This document shows, piece by piece, positions 52,201 to 64,000 of a stretch of DNA of 64,000 nucleotides. Origin of the DNA: Chionis minor (Eukaryota > Chordata > Aves > Charadriiformes > Chionididae); assembly GCA_013398295.1 (NCBI GenBank), contig VZSF01001131.1:124001-188000 (forward strand), given 5' to 3'. The translations under genes were made by a program, and so were the position numbers. Every line of letters starts with the position of its first letter. The stretch's first letter is position 1. A model generated the notes under the pieces. It searched no databases. It was given only the letters and a program-made list of their open reading frames with translations, and was not told where the DNA came from.

Positions 52201-55200
52201 AAGTAACACCTTCTGACACAAAAACTCCATGCTGAATTATGAGGAGCAGGTATTGTGATTCTCCTGTATCTCTGATTTTTGCGACTAATAGGATGCCAGA
52301 ACAATCAGGGAAAGGGAAAAGGGGATAGGGAAGGAAAAGGAGAACAATATGTTTAGATTTTGATGTCTGAGCTGAGGTCAACCTGAGAAACAGCACACAT
52401 CCATCACCTGGACAAGCCTATTTCTCTTTCCAGACAAGAATACTTCTGTCCCTAGACTACAAGAACCACTTATGAAGTTGATCCATAACTGCCTGATGTC
52501 CTGCTTAAGGCAAGAAGCTTGCATCCCTTTATGTCTTCTAAAGAGACCTTTTTAATCAACTTCTGTCATCTGCAAATAGTTAATTTTTTTAATGGCTGAC
52601 TGCTTAACGGGTTTATCTGTCATGTTGCCTTCTACTGTTAGAAGTATCACATCTCCACAGGGAGATGGCATGAAACATCATCCATGTATCACAGACGAAG
52701 ACACTGAAACCAAGGGAAATCAGCAAGTTGTCAGTGGCAGGCTAATGAAAGTTCTTTTTCAGCCAAGGAAATAAGGTTTCTCTACAGATTTTCTTTTCAA
52801 GTCTCCTAGACAAAACATTAACCCCTTAGAAATCATTCTTGCTTCACAAAAAAAATCCCTTGGTTTTTTTGAAAGAACACGATATTGCAGCACTATATTC
52901 CAAGTAGCTGTTATAACTTCACCATTTACAAAGTTGCCCCATAACAAGAAGTGATATCCCATTTTATAGCGTACACAGCAACAGTATTTTATAACTGCTG
53001 ATTATTTAAACTAAATTAGAAGGCTATGAAAACAAGTAAAAGGGAGATTTTTCTTTTTTTAAACTTACCACGAAAGTCAACGTCTGTGACAAATACCCAG
53101 TCATCAAGGGCAGAAACATATAGTTTTATATGATAGATGTTCTCTTAGGTAACTCTTATATTAATGGAAACTCCTACATAAGCTGTTCTTGTTCTTAGCT
53201 ACTCTTACTAATAGAAAATAATTCCTAACACTTAATAGGAAGGGAGACTGAGTAACTTACATTCTTTACTTCTAGTCAATGTTTATTAACCTCCAAATAT
53301 GTAACCTACCTTCAATTTCTCCAGACAATATAAACTCAGTTCCTCTGCATTCTCCTCACAGATGATGTTTTCTTAGTCACAAATATGATCAGAGGTCTTT
53401 CCTCTAGCATCTATCTGCTTCACACTTCCTCCTGTCCCTCTGATAATGCTGCATTGGAAAGGCTAGCCTTTGTGAATGCTGGTGGTTCCTACAAGTGCTT
53501 TTTTGATGACACTTGTAAACTTATGAGACAAGTACAAGACAATACTGAAACACAAAGTACTGTCGTGGAAAGGCTTAACACAGAAGAACAGTAACATGGC
53601 CCAATTCAACATTAAGACCTAATGAAAGTAAGACTTAGCCAGACTGCTGCTGTGCCCTTAGCTTAAAGGTCATTAAAGACCAGTTCAGCTTACACAGCTA
53701 CAGACCTGTATTGCCTCTCAAAACAGAAATGAAATTTGGAAGTGAGAAGTTTCAATTCTATGCCACAGGGATATACACATATGTAAATATGCACTTATAC
53801 GTCTGTATCTGTACACCTCCACTGCTGAATCTGCAGTCCAGGAATTACTGCCGACCTCTATATTCTAGTAGATGGGCTACAAATCCCGTAATTAACTAAC
53901 TACTGAAAATACAAATCACTCGTAACAGTAAAAATTCTGAAGAAAAAACTAAAGTCTTTATGATTACAACATTTTAATAATATTCTACTGTGCCCTAATG
54001 CTGTTCTTAAACGGTTAAAGTAGTTATCAACTGAAGAACATACAAACTCAAGTGCATACCTGAAGTACTTGGGAACAATTTTTCATTAATTTTGAATGGC
54101 AACTGAATTATTCTTGCATTTGCCACATTCTGTTATATTTTTTGTCTTTGTCTACATTTTTAATACTAAAAAGTGCTATTTTCATACACTAATCACATTA
54201 TAAAACATTTACCTTTGGATGTGATGGTTTCCCATGCTTCATCTCTGCCTGAAAGACAATTCCATTTATGAACTTTGAGTACAGTTGCTTTTGAATTACA
54301 CATATAATTACTGTTTGTCTTCAGTTACTTGAAAGAAAATTAAGAAGTGCTAACAGCCAATACCCCTAGAAGTTAGATCTGCTTTACTGATGAAACCGTG
54401 CATATCGTATTCATGCTCCTACCAAGCTTGGCTCTTGTTTGAGAGATCTGATAAACTTGAAAACAACATATTATAGTGAAGTTCAAGAGTCACATCAAAA
54501 CGTCCTGCACGAGACATAAAACACACAGTATAAAACACACACAGTGCATAACAAAGTTACGCTAGATTAACATTGGCTCCTTAAAGCTCACTTTAGCACT
54601 AAAAAGAGCATTCAGGTGTTTAACAGCCTCTTTAATGATAAAGAGCTTTGTAAGAAAGACAAGTTTAACACTCACTGCAATTCTTCAGATTTCACAATTT
54701 TGAAACAAACAAACAAAATGACATACTTCTGAAGAACACAGAGAAACATCTGAAGACACCTGTTTCTTTTTACTGTACTTACACTCCACCACCTCCAGAC
54801 ACAGACAAAATTTACACAAGCTTTACATTTACTCATATTTATTCAGAAGACTTCTGTAACTAGAAATATGAATTCCTCAACTGTAAAAAAAAAAATAGTT
54901 TCACTGGAGGAACTAATCCAGAAGAAAACCTCCAAGTTTAATAAGGACAGGAAAAATACACTTTCTTGGTGCTAAAAGCTTACACAGACTGTCATTAAAA
55001 AAAAAAAATTAAAACAGCAAAGTAGCTACTCCCAACCAAAGAAAAAGCAGAGTAAGAACAACTAAGTGTTAGGCATTTAAAGGTTCTGGCTTTTAAGATC
55101 AGCCAGCTACCTGTCCTAATTATTGCAAACAGCAAACTTCCACAGCTCTGCATCGAGTGGTACATATTCATAACTGAGAGTGTTTTCCTCTTAACTCTTA

Positions 55201-55540
55201 TTACACTTCTTCTCCCAACTGACAATCTTAATGAACATTACAAGCATGTCTTAGATTAAGATAGAACTGTGCAAAAAAAAAAAATCAAAACAACAACAAA
55301 TTAAGGACTGCTATCACATTAGAGCCTTAGCTTTCTAGTGAGCATGGGCTACTAAAACATATTACTTTCCAAGCAGGTCAAATTATTTCCATTTTTACCC
55401 CAAATAAACATCCTGCTCAGCCTCTTCAACATATTCACTCGGTGTCTTAAGCCACATCAGTTGTCCCCGCCTGCCCCATCTGCTACAAGCACCCCCGTTG
55501 GCAGAAATTGTTCTATACGGCAGCTAACACAAGCAAAACA
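49284..55540 (-). other. ABHD13: Probable ABHD13 5' UTR intron
   Basis: Between the 49284 acceptor and the CpG island no coding exon is recognised. Donor-like GTAAG sites on the minus strand occur at 53068 (TG|GTAAGT), near 54212 and at 55879 (CCT|GTAAGG). The last, inside the island, is the best candidate for the end of exon 1; the others could be alternative UTR exons. Confidence 0.5.
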
Positions 55541-56103
55541 CCCGAGCAAGACCTTACTGCGGAGGTACAAGGACTCTCCCGGGGCTGCCCAGGAGGGCAG
55601 CCGAAGAGACGCTTAACGGCGCTGCCAAGGCAGCAGTCCCTCGGTGGAGACGTCCCGACAGGCCGGCACAGCAGCCACAGAGGCCCACGGGGCAGCACCG
55701 CGCCTACCCCCCGCTCCCGCCCAGGGAAAGGGACGCGTTTAGTCATGGCAGCACCCCAAACACCAAAACAAAACCGCGTCTGCCTGTCTGTCTGTCGCCG
55801 GCCGGCCGCCCCCCAGCTTTCGTCCCCGCAGGTGCGACCCGGCTCCCGCCCGCCCCGCCCCGTCCCGTCCCGGCCTTACAGGATCGTGACAGAACCGACC
55901 CCAGCCACCGCCACCCCCCTCCCCGCGGGACGAGGTGGGGCGAGGTGCGGCGAGGCAAGACCCACCCGCCGCATCCTCCCGCCCGGCCGCCACCGGCGGT
56001 GCCTCAGGCCGGCGCAGACCCCGACGCGCAACTTCAACCACCGCTCCTTCCGAGACCGGAAATCGCTCCCGCCGCGGCTTCCGCTTCCGGGTCAGGGCAC
56101 CAC

Positions 56104-56104
<1 letters not shown>

Positions 56105-56138
<34 letters not shown>
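56105..56138 (+). repeat. 34-base poly-C run in the promoter
   Basis: An uninterrupted C homopolymer (G on the minus strand), flanked by CACAC and TTCTCTCC, between the ETS sites and the NRF1 motif. The exact length is unreliable in any assembly. Confidence 0.9.
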
Positions 56139-56166
56139 TTCTCTCCGCCGCCGCTGTGGCGGTAAC

Positions 56167-56178
56167 TGCGCAGGCGCG
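56167..56178 (+). promoter_or_regulatory. NRF1-type motif
   Basis: TGCGCAGGCGCG matches the NRF1 palindrome at 11 of 12 positions and sits in the island near the probable LIG4 start. Confidence 0.6.
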
Positions 56179-56730
56179 GGCGGTGTAACCTCTACCGGCT
56201 CCGCATAAGTCTTTTCTGGCGGGGGGCGGCCGTTGCTGTCACCGTCCCTTGAGAGCGCCACCCTCACCCCTTCCCCGGCCGCGGAGGAACCGCGCACGGT
56301 GGGCCCAGCGGGTCGCCTCAGGCGCTGGGCGGGCGGTGGGAGCCGGTGGAGGAGCAGGCCGAGGAGCAGGCCGAGGGTTGTCAGGGCCGGGTGGTGGGGG
56401 TGGTGGAAGAGGAGGAGGAGAAGAAAATCGGTCTCTGAGCAGTGAAACTCCTGTCTTTGACAGGAGAAGTGCATCCCTCCTGCCTGCACGGCCTCTCGTC
56501 TAGCTGATGCCTGCGTCGCGGCCTGGCTGCTGAGTTTCACCCCTAGCTATGGACAGTGGTGCCAGCTGGTGACCCTTGAGTCAAGATGTCTCTCCCCTCC
56601 TCATTAGGGAAAACAAGCAAAATCAGCAAACCCTGCTCAGAGATGCTGTCTTTGAGACCAAAGACACAGCATTCTCTTCCTCTGCAAATACTCACTCTTC
56701 GTTTTTTTCCTTAGGGAAAAACGGACTCTG

Positions 56731-59481
56731 ATGGCTTCCGCACTGGCTTCCACACCGCCTTTGCAGCCTTCTCCTAAAAAAACAGTGGCCTCTCATGTGC
56801 CTTTTGCAGATCTGTGTTCTACTCTGGAGCGGATACAGACGTGTAAATCTCGCCCGGACAAAACCAAGTATTTCAAGGAGTTCCTGGATTCCTGGAGAAA
56901 ATTCCACGATGCTCTTCATCAAAAAGATAAGGATATCACAGACTCTTTTTATCCAGCTATGCGACTTATTCTTCCACAGTTGGAAAGAGAAAGGATGGCA
57001 TATGGAATTAAAGAAACTATGCTTGCGAAGCTGTATATTGAACTGCTTAACTTACCGAAAGATGGAAAAGATGCCGCAAAGCTTTTAAAATACAGAACGC
57101 CTGCTGGCTCACGTGGAGATGCTGGAGATTTTGCAATGATCGCATACTTTGTGTTAAAACCTAGGAGCCCAAAACAAGGTAGACTGACAATAGAACAAGT
57201 CAATGAACACTTAGATGCGATAGCTAATAATAATGCTGCAAAAAACAAGGGTATGTTAAAGAAAAGTCTTCTTCAGTTAATTACCCAGAGCACAGCACTG
57301 GAACAAAAATGGCTCATCCGGATGATTATAAAGGATCTAAAGCTCGGTGTTAGTCAACAAACTATATTTTCCATTTTTCATCCTGATGCTCTCGAATTAC
57401 ACAATGTCACAACTGATTTGGAAAAAGTTTGCAGACAGCTGCATGATCCCTCTGTTTCACTTAGTGATGTTTCTATCATGTTGTTTTCTGCCTTTAAACC
57501 AATGCTTGCTGCTATTGCTGATGTCCAGCAAATTGAGAAACAAATGAATAACCAGATATTCTACATAGAAACTAAGCTGGATGGTGAACGTATGCAGATG
57601 CACAAAGATGGAGATGTGTATAAATATTTTTCCCGAAATGGGTTTGACTACACCCAGCAGTTCGGTGCTTCCCCTCTTGATGGTTCATTAACGCCATTTA
57701 TTCATAATGTATTTAAGAGCAATATACGAAATTGCATCCTCGATGGTGAAATGATGGCTTACAATCCTGAGACACAAACCTTTATGCAAAAAGGAAACAA
57801 GTTTGACATAAAACGAATGGTGGAGGACTCTGATCTGCAGACCTGCTTCTGTGTGTTCGATGTATTGATGGTTAATGATGAGAAGTTGGGTCACGAAGTA
57901 TTAAGCGAAAGATATGAAATCTTAGGGAGTGTATTTACCCCAGTAACGGGCAGGATACATGTTGTACAGAAAAAAAGTGCCAGAACAAGAAAAGAAGTAA
58001 TCGATGCTTTAAATGAAGCAATAGATAACAGAGAAGAAGGAATAATGGTGAAAGATCCCATGTCCACCTACAAGCCTGACAAACGTGGGGAAGGCTGGTT
58101 AAAAATCAAGCCAGAATACGTCAATGGGCTGATGGATGAACTAGACCTTTTAATTGTTGGTGGTTACTGGGGGAAGGGCTCACGTGGTGGAATGATGTCT
58201 CATTTTCTGTGCGCTATTGCGGAGACTCCCCCTCCAAATGAAAAACCTACCGTTTTCCACTCGATTTGTCGTGTTGGCTCTGGCTATACTATGAAGGAAT
58301 TGCATGATCTAGGTTTGAAACTGGCTAAACACTGGAAACCCTACCATAGGAAAGACCCTCCCTGTAACATTTTGTGTGGAACTGAAAAACCTGAGATGTA
58401 CATTGAACCTTGCAACTCTGTCATAGTTCAGATCAAGGCAGCTGAGATTGTTGACAGTGACATGTACAAAACTGACTGTACTTTAAGATTCCCCCGAATT
58501 GAGAAGATAAGAGAGGACAAAGAATGGTATGAATGCATGACTTCAGACATGTTAGAAGATCTCAGAAGCAAAGCAGAAGGGAAGCTGGCATCCAAGCATC
58601 TTCATATAGATGAGTATGATGAGCCACAAGAGAAAAAAAGGAAAACTGTATCAAAGGTGAAGAAGATAATTGGAATTGCTGAGCAATTTAAAGCTCCTGA
58701 TCTGTCTAGTGTGAACAAGGTTTCAAATGTATTTGAAGACGTTGAGTTTTGTGTTATGACAGGAACAGGAAAATACTCAAAGTCTGAACTGGAAAGCAGA
58801 ATAGCTGAATGTGGTGGCAGCGTGGTACAGAACCCAGGGCCAGACACTTACTGTGTCATTGTAGGAGCTGAGAACGTCAGAGTGAAAAACATCATTGCTT
58901 CCAACAAATACGATGTGGTAAGGGCAGAGTGGCTCCTGCAGTGTTTTCAAACTAAAATGCTGGTGCCTTGGCAGCCAGCCTTTATGGTTCACATGTCTCC
59001 TGACACAAAAGAGCATTTTGCTCGTGAGTATGATCGTTACGGAGACAGCTACACGGCAGACACAGATGTTGCACAACTCAAGGAAGTGTTCTCAAGAATG
59101 AAAGGCAATAAGGTGATGCCTTTGGACATGATTGCGGAGTTAGAAGAACGTTATTCGTGGAACAGCTGTCAGCTCAGTATATTCAGAGGAAACACTATTT
59201 ATGTGGACTGTTACGCTATTGTTAATGAGCCAAGAACCAAAATCCATGGAACAACACTATCGATTAGAGCTTTGGAGCTCCGTTTTTATGGTGCAAAAGT
59301 AGTCTCATACCTTGACGAGGGTGTCTCCCATGTTGTTGTAGGAGAAGATCATTCCCGGGTAAAAGAGATGAAAGCACTCAGGAGAACATTTGGGAAAAAA
59401 TTTAAAATCGTATCTGAGCTGTGGGTAACACAGTCAGTGGAAGAAGGAGTACCAAAGAATGAAAATCAGTACTTAATTTAA
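56731..59481 (+). CDS. LIG4: DNA ligase IV
   Basis: A complete 916-residue frame in one exon (human 911), the ATP-dependent ligase that seals double-strand breaks in non-homologous end joining and V(D)J recombination, with XRCC4. It has an N-terminal DNA-binding domain to about 250 and adenylation motif I K282-L-D-G-E-R, where K282 is the AMP-accepting lysine (human K273, shifted by nine). Motif III is DGEMMAYNP (338-346), motif IV EEGIMVK (435-441), motif V GWLKIKP (455-461) and motif VI in RFPRI (586-590). A basic NLS-like EKKRK lies at 634-638, BRCT1 at about 665-750, the XRCC4-binding linker at about 755-795 ([13 protein letters not shown]) and BRCT2 at about 815-916, ending ENQYLI. The N-terminus has extra Ser/Pro-rich residues before TVASHVPF. 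All catalytic residues are intact. An acceptor CCTTAG| at 56714 shows a spliced 5' UTR 16 nt before the ATG. Confidence 0.98.
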   Translation: MASALASTPPLQPSPKKTVASHVPFADLCSTLERIQTCKSRPDKTKYFKEFLDSWRKFHDALHQKDKDITDSFYPAMRLILPQLERERMAYGIKETMLAKLYIELLNLPKDGKDAAKLLKYRTPAGSRGDAGDFAMIAYFVLKPRSPKQGRLTIEQVNEHLDAIANNNAAKNKGMLKKSLLQLITQSTALEQKWLIRMIIKDLKLGVSQQTIFSIFHPDALELHNVTTDLEKVCRQLHDPSVSLSDVSIMLFSAFKPMLAAIADVQQIEKQMNNQIFYIETKLDGERMQMHKDGDVYKYFSRNGFDYTQQFGASPLDGSLTPFIHNVFKSNIRNCILDGEMMAYNPETQTFMQKGNKFDIKRMVEDSDLQTCFCVFDVLMVNDEKLGHEVLSERYEILGSVFTPVTGRIHVVQKKSARTRKEVIDALNEAIDNREEGIMVKDPMSTYKPDKRGEGWLKIKPEYVNGLMDELDLLIVGGYWGKGSRGGMMSHFLCAIAETPPPNEKPTVFHSICRVGSGYTMKELHDLGLKLAKHWKPYHRKDPPCNILCGTEKPEMYIEPCNSVIVQIKAAEIVDSDMYKTDCTLRFPRIEKIREDKEWYECMTSDMLEDLRSKAEGKLASKHLHIDEYDEPQEKKRKTVSKVKKIIGIAEQFKAPDLSSVNKVSNVFEDVEFCVMTGTGKYSKSELESRIAECGGSVVQNPGPDTYCVIVGAENVRVKNIIASNKYDVVRAEWLLQCFQTKMLVPWQPAFMVHMSPDTKEHFAREYDRYGDSYTADTDVAQLKEVFSRMKGNKVMPLDMIAELEERYSWNSCQLSIFRGNTIYVDCYAIVNEPRTKIHGTTLSIRALELRFYGAKVVSYLDEGVSHVVVGEDHSRVKEMKALRRTFGKKFKIVSELWVTQSVEEGVPKNENQYLI

Positions 59482-60322
59482 TGTCGTTTTTAAGCTTGGA
59501 GCAAAAGCATTCTTATTGGCATGATTAGACTTGGATACTATGAAGTTGCCGTAAATTTTTTGTGTGTTTTCATGTCTGTTTAAAGCTGTCTTTGGCTAAA
59601 GAGTAACACTGAATTGTTGAAATTAGAGGAAGGCTTTTAATTACACTGTTGCGGAAGCAAGAGGATGCTGAGTCTTGTTGGAGGAAGAAGAGAAACACCA
59701 CCAGATAAATAATGTAAGCATTTTACTTCACAAATGGGTCTCGGGAGAGATCTAATATTTTACATTAAGCGAACTCCTAGCTATTAATAGTGCTTGCCTC
59801 CATTGTTCAAAATGGAGACGATAATTTATTATTTTATGGAGATTCTACTATTTAACATATTGTTTATTTATAGATTTACAATCACATTCATGTTTTTGTG
59901 GAATTGTTTTGTTTATATTCTATATGCTACATAATTCAGTAATTTATAAACCTCGTCTGTATTGTTTTAATTTGTTTACATTGTTTTTAGCAGAGCCCCA
60001 CACAGCCTCAGTAGCACTTTGATTTTAGGATATTGCATTGATCCCATGTTTCTTTGTATAAATAACCATTGTAAAACAGAACCTAAACTTCTGATTGAGG
60101 TGCTAATAAATTAATAATGACCTATATACCAGTAAAATGCAAATCGATGACTTAAAAACTGTAATGATCTCCTGTGCTTATTACAGTTAAACGATGAAGT
60201 GCGACAGAGCTAGGCTTTTACACTTAACTGTTTATCTTTCAAAAGATGTTTCATAAGCTACTTCAGTAATGTAAAATTAATTTCCAAATATCCAGTTCAA
60301 TGTATATTTTTTTCAATTACTG
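59482..60322 (+). other. LIG4: LIG4 3' UTR
   Basis: AT-rich non-coding sequence between the TAA and the likely polyA signal, with several ATTTA pentamers (for example near 59850-59875) that could be AU-rich elements. Confidence 0.6.
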
Positions 60323-60328
60323 AATAAA
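60323..60328 (+). terminator. Probable LIG4 polyadenylation signal
   Basis: AATAAA about 840 nt after the stop, with a T-rich downstream element (gtctgtctagtatgtttttt). An earlier AATAAA near 60103 is an alternative. Confidence 0.6.
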
Positions 60329-62984
60329 GTATATTTTAAAAGTCTGTCTAGTATGTTTTTTTTAGTGAGAGGTATAATTCTTTTGAAAAGACAGGAAATG
60401 TAGTTTCTGATTTTACTTTGTTAGATAATGTATGCATTAACTTTGAGGGGAGAAAGGTTCAGGACCCAGCTGTTATTAAAGTAGGTATCTAGAATGTAAG
60501 GATGGGACAGGAGAGCCCACGGATCCTCTAAGCAAAGGCATTCTCATGGAAGAACTGTAGTCACAGGAAAATAGAAGTAGGGAAGAAGTTTGTGAATTTA
60601 CTTCGGTTTAAGGAAATTCTGACTTGTACTGAAGGAACATTTACTGAAGGCTGCATATGATTCAAAAAATAAGACTATGTTGTCCAGACACAAAAGCTTT
60701 TCTTAAAAAGTGAAATTATATTAAGGAGGTATTCAGAGAATTTCAGGCATGATGTCTAAAGGTGAATATAAGACAAGATTTGTAGGTAGCTGGAAGAGCC
60801 GATGTGGGTCAACAGAGGGTCAGTGTACAAAAAAATGTCTTATCTATTTTGTTTGATCTACTAAAAAATAGTTTTGACATATAAAACTAGCCTTTATTTT
60901 CAGGTAAGCATTGTCCCTTAAAAATAGTCTTCAAGAAAGAGGAAAAGCTGGAATCAAAATGCTGAAACATTATCCTGATGTTTGAACTTCCAGAGGACCC
61001 CCTCTCATTACAAAACATCATCCTATTGTATTTTTTACTGCAATAAATACTCCCATTTTCTTAATTACATTGAGGTCTTTGAAAATAGGTGTTTTGTAGG
61101 TGAAGCTTTCTTGTTTTATTTACATTTTGGTTAAAGCTGATTTATTTATTTTTAAATAGGCACTTGGCTTGAGAAGCAAGCCTTCCAATTTGCATTGTAA
61201 CACAATTTTAAGTTGATTTTAAGTGGTGTTCCTGAAGAACTGGAGAACGAAAAAAGAGAAAAAGGGGCTGTAGACCTTGCAGTTTGGGGGAAGTAGAGAA
61301 AAGATTGGTATCATTCCTATTCAGCAGCTTTTAACTGTCACTTTTCAAAAACGCTGCCAGTGACAGAGAAAGAGGAGCGCAACTTTCAGGACTTGCTGTA
61401 GCAGAACATCTGGTAGGTACCTGTTCTGTCCGCAACTGTATGTTGGTGAGTCATGGTCTGATGTCTTGGGTAGCTACAAAGGCAGTTCTGCCTAGGCAAT
61501 AAACTTCACAATCCCTGGGGAAAAGTTCCATTGTTCACTTTGTTTATTAAACAATTTAATAAAATAGGTTTACATCTAACTTCTTTCTACTCTGAAAGGC
61601 ATATACTCAAATCGATGTAGCGCAATTTTGGAATTAAAAAGCCTGCGGGCAGCTTGCACAAAGTATGACAAATCTTGCCAGGGAGCAATATGTCTTTATT
61701 TCTTCATATTATTACTTTGACTTGTCAGTGAAAGTACCTTGTGTGTTGACCATACAGAGCTGGTAAAATCTCAGATGTTCTCATAGAATACACACCTCAG
61801 TTTCACATCTAATGATGTAAAATGAAAGACTGTGCCTTGCTAATATTGCAGGTATTTATGCCAGGTATAAAGCAAGTGCCAAGCGCTGTTACTGCTCTTT
61901 TATACTCTTTATATGCAGATGGATGAAAGTATGGCTGTTGCAAGGCAATAGAAGGTGCCTCCCACCCAACATGTGCTGCCTCTGCTGTCGCTATATGAGA
62001 ACGTAAGAAGCCAAAATCATAAGTAGTTGACATTCAGAAGGCATTGGAATATTGTATTGGCAAAGGCTGTTTATTCCTAGGGAATGCTTCTAATTCCGCT
62101 TGTAATGCGCCTGCCTTATTACGCAAACCACTCATATATGAATAAGCTGAAACCTAAACATATGAAGAAAAATTATTCACTGGGGTGGGAAGCAGTAGGG
62201 TTGTTTTCTAGAAGGTGAGTAGTTTGTGCACCAGTGGGTGAGCAAGAAAGATATGACTAGTTTTTAGGTGTTTGCACATCAACACAACTTAACCAGCCCT
62301 CTTGCTTCATTTCACGTTTCCGCTGCTTGTGCCGGTACGCTGAAAATAACTAATTGACATTCTTGCTCTTTCAGGAGGCTTAACAAGATCTTATTCTTGC
62401 ATCTTCAGATAGAATTTAAAATGCAGAGGTTTGCAAAATATTGTATTATTAACTGTTCAATTATCCTTTGAAGACCTGAAAGCTAATAACACTGAAAGTA
62501 ACTGCATATACAACAGATTGCAACCTGCTGACTGTAAATGTAGTGAATATCAGAACCAAGTTTCTCCGTTTCCCTCCCGCTTTTAGGAAGATAAATTGCT
62601 GAAAGAAAAGGCAAGAAGCTGCAGTGAGTCAGCATGAGAAACTACCTATTTTCATATGTACTGGTCTTTATACATACCGCATGAAATGATCACTAACTTG
62701 TTATACAAGTACTTTAATTAGACAGGAGGCTATAAAGAGTGTTTTGCATAAAATATGATGAAAAAATATTATTTAAACAGTTAAGGAAAACCATCCCCTC
62801 TTAGTTTATCAATGTATATTTTTTTTGCTTTTGAAGAACAAGGATGATTCCTGTATTTAACCTGTCTAGATAAATTATATCATCGATTTATTTTGGTATC
62901 TGGCGTACACCAACAATGATAACTTCCAAAGGAAAACTATTTGAAACACACATGTGAATAGGATTTCTAGTGTACAAAAACTTC
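60329..62984. other. Intergenic DNA beyond LIG4, no gene seen
   Basis: AT-rich, with no recognised repeat or exon. In mammals the next gene this side of LIG4 is NALF1 (FAM155A); none of its coding sequence is recognised here. Confidence 0.5.
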
Positions 62985-63545
62985 ATAGGTGGGAAGGAGC
63001 TCTCGGAGCCCTCAGTGCACCTGCCTCCTCCTGGGGTATGGCTGCCTGTGCTCAAGGCCAGCTCTATGGTGGTTGTAGCTGTGTTACCTTGCCCAGACAG
63101 TCGTGAAAATTGCTGTGCGCAAAACGAGTTGTGACAAGCCTTGCTAGGGACCTCCTTCGGTCAGCTCGGAAGCTGCGTTTAAGTTCAGACCCCCGGTCTT
63201 AGTCCTCACCATAGCTATCTTGCAGCTGTGGCTGGCCATGTGCCTAGCTGATCCCAGTCCTCACCCACTAACGACTTCATGGCTTGACATTGGACCTGCT
63301 ACACCACTATAGGCTTACCCAGCCATCACTGGCTGACCAAGTTTACCATCACTGGGTCTGCTTTGCTCATCTTCTTGGGCGGGACCTGTATGGTGGAACT
63401 GTGCCGTTTGTTGGTGAGGACACTGCCTCGTGTTTGCCTTGCTGTCCTCTTGGTTCCCAGCACGCGTCTCCTCATGGAGCAGCTCTCTTGCATCTCCTAA
63501 TACTACAGGGAATTGAAGGAAGGAAGGTAACCCGGGTTCCTTGCT
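62985..63545. repeat. GC-rich block, possible unclassified interspersed repeat
   Basis: A sharp GC rise in AT-rich surroundings, low-complexity free, with repeated words (catcactggctgacc / catcactgggtctgc). It has a repeat-like feel but I cannot assign a family; the 109-codon open frame over it has no known domain. Confidence 0.3.
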
Positions 63546-64000
63546 TCTCTGCTTTATGGAAATCCTCACTACTCACAGAACTCCTTTTTCTTGTCCCCCT
63601 GGTATTCATCTGATATTTAGTTGGGATGTGAACTTCTTTCCAGGACTGATTTCAAAAATTGTGGAAATCTTACAAATTTTTACCATACTTCATCTGTTTG
63701 GTGAAACACTTAAAAACTGTTGCTCAATTTCCAGTTACTCTTCCCTGAAATAGTACATCTGTATGTTTTAAAAGAATCTGCATGAATATCTTTGAAAAGC
63801 TGAAGGTCCATTTATTCAGGTGAAAATAAATCAGTCAAAATCTGTCAGCTGTGGTAAATGACAGGTAAGGTGTATTATTCTGTTTATGGCACCTCAATTT
63901 AATGATCTGGTGAGAGATTTTAAAAGGCTCTTTAGTTTGCTAGTGGGGTTGACATGCTGCTTTTTATAATACTCAGTTTCAAGCTTCCTGTTAAAAAAAC
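63546..64000. other. Non-coding end of window
   Basis: AT-rich sequence with nothing recognisable. Confidence 0.5.

Larger units (their letters stand above)
55540..56420. promoter_or_regulatory. CpG island, likely bidirectional ABHD13/LIG4 promoter
   Basis: An abrupt change from AT-rich to GC- and CpG-rich sequence, with no TATA box. Motifs typical of housekeeping divergent promoters are visible: ETS/GABP sites CCGGAA at 56056-56061 and, reversed, CTTCCGG at 56084-56090. An NRF1-type palindrome TGCGCAGGCGCG lies at 56167-56178. ABHD13 leaves on the minus strand (donor at 55879) and LIG4 on the plus strand (acceptor at 56714), so the start sites probably lie around 56.0-56.3 kb. Human LIG4 and ABHD13 are likewise head to head. 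Open frames inside the island are composition artefacts. Confidence 0.8.

Noticed and set aside
55508..56188. 226-codon open frame in the GC-rich region (and a 168-codon antisense one at 56034-56540)
   Set aside because: Proline/arginine or glycine runs from CpG-island and poly-C composition; no domain, and it overlaps the promoter.
56731..59481. Alternative frames inside LIG4 (several of 60-100 codons)
   Set aside because: Shadows of the LIG4 coding sequence.
1..64000. tRNA, rRNA or known snoRNA genes
   Set aside because: No cloverleaf with A/B boxes or recognisable rRNA/snoRNA sequence found by eye; a covariance-model scan was not possible.

Overview
The window is nuclear DNA from a bird. 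The evidence is CR1 LINE retrotransposons (avian-type tails ending in repeats of 'gattctatg'), a solo LTR of the type common in avian genomes, split vertebrate genes, and proteins closest to chicken orthologues as I remember them. I cannot name the species. The tract matches the conserved block LIG4 - ABHD13 - TNFSF13B (human chromosome 13q33), here in the order TNFSF13B(-), ABHD13(-), LIG4(+).

Layout. Positions 1-2000 hold a decayed actin-related (ACTRT-like) pseudogene on the minus strand, split by a 547-bp solo LTR with a visible 5-bp target duplication. Positions 2000-22950 are gene-poor and hold four CR1 pieces (about 6916-7677, 8918-9936, 14670-16940 and 18555-19060), a pair of 108-bp direct repeats and simple repeats. 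Positions 22957-34399 are TNFSF13B (BAFF): six coding exons on the minus strand give an uninterrupted 288-residue protein, with a CR1 fragment in the last intron. Positions 34460-43460 are non-coding, with a minus-strand CR1 (38872-40993) and a short CR1 tail (43366-43460). ABHD13 has its whole coding region in one exon (48235-49248, 337 aa), a probable 4.2-kb 3' UTR, and a spliced 5' UTR reaching back to a CpG island near 55.5-56.5 kb. LIG4 (56731-59481, 916 aa, one coding exon) starts on the other side of that island, so the two genes are head to head. Positions 60330-64000 are non-coding, with one GC-rich block of unknown identity.

The three genes do unrelated jobs. LIG4 seals double-strand breaks in non-homologous end joining and V(D)J recombination, BAFF is a B-cell survival cytokine, and ABHD13 is a membrane-anchored serine hydrolase. 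Only LIG4 and ABHD13 look linked in regulation, through the shared island.

The assembly has three weak points: two single-N joins (14983 and 39697), each flanked by an exact duplicate of 282 or 241 bp, and a 36-bp gap (48167-48202) inside a poly-C tract just after the ABHD13 stop codon. I found no CRISPR array, operon or credible novel system; the best leads are structural or regulatory.
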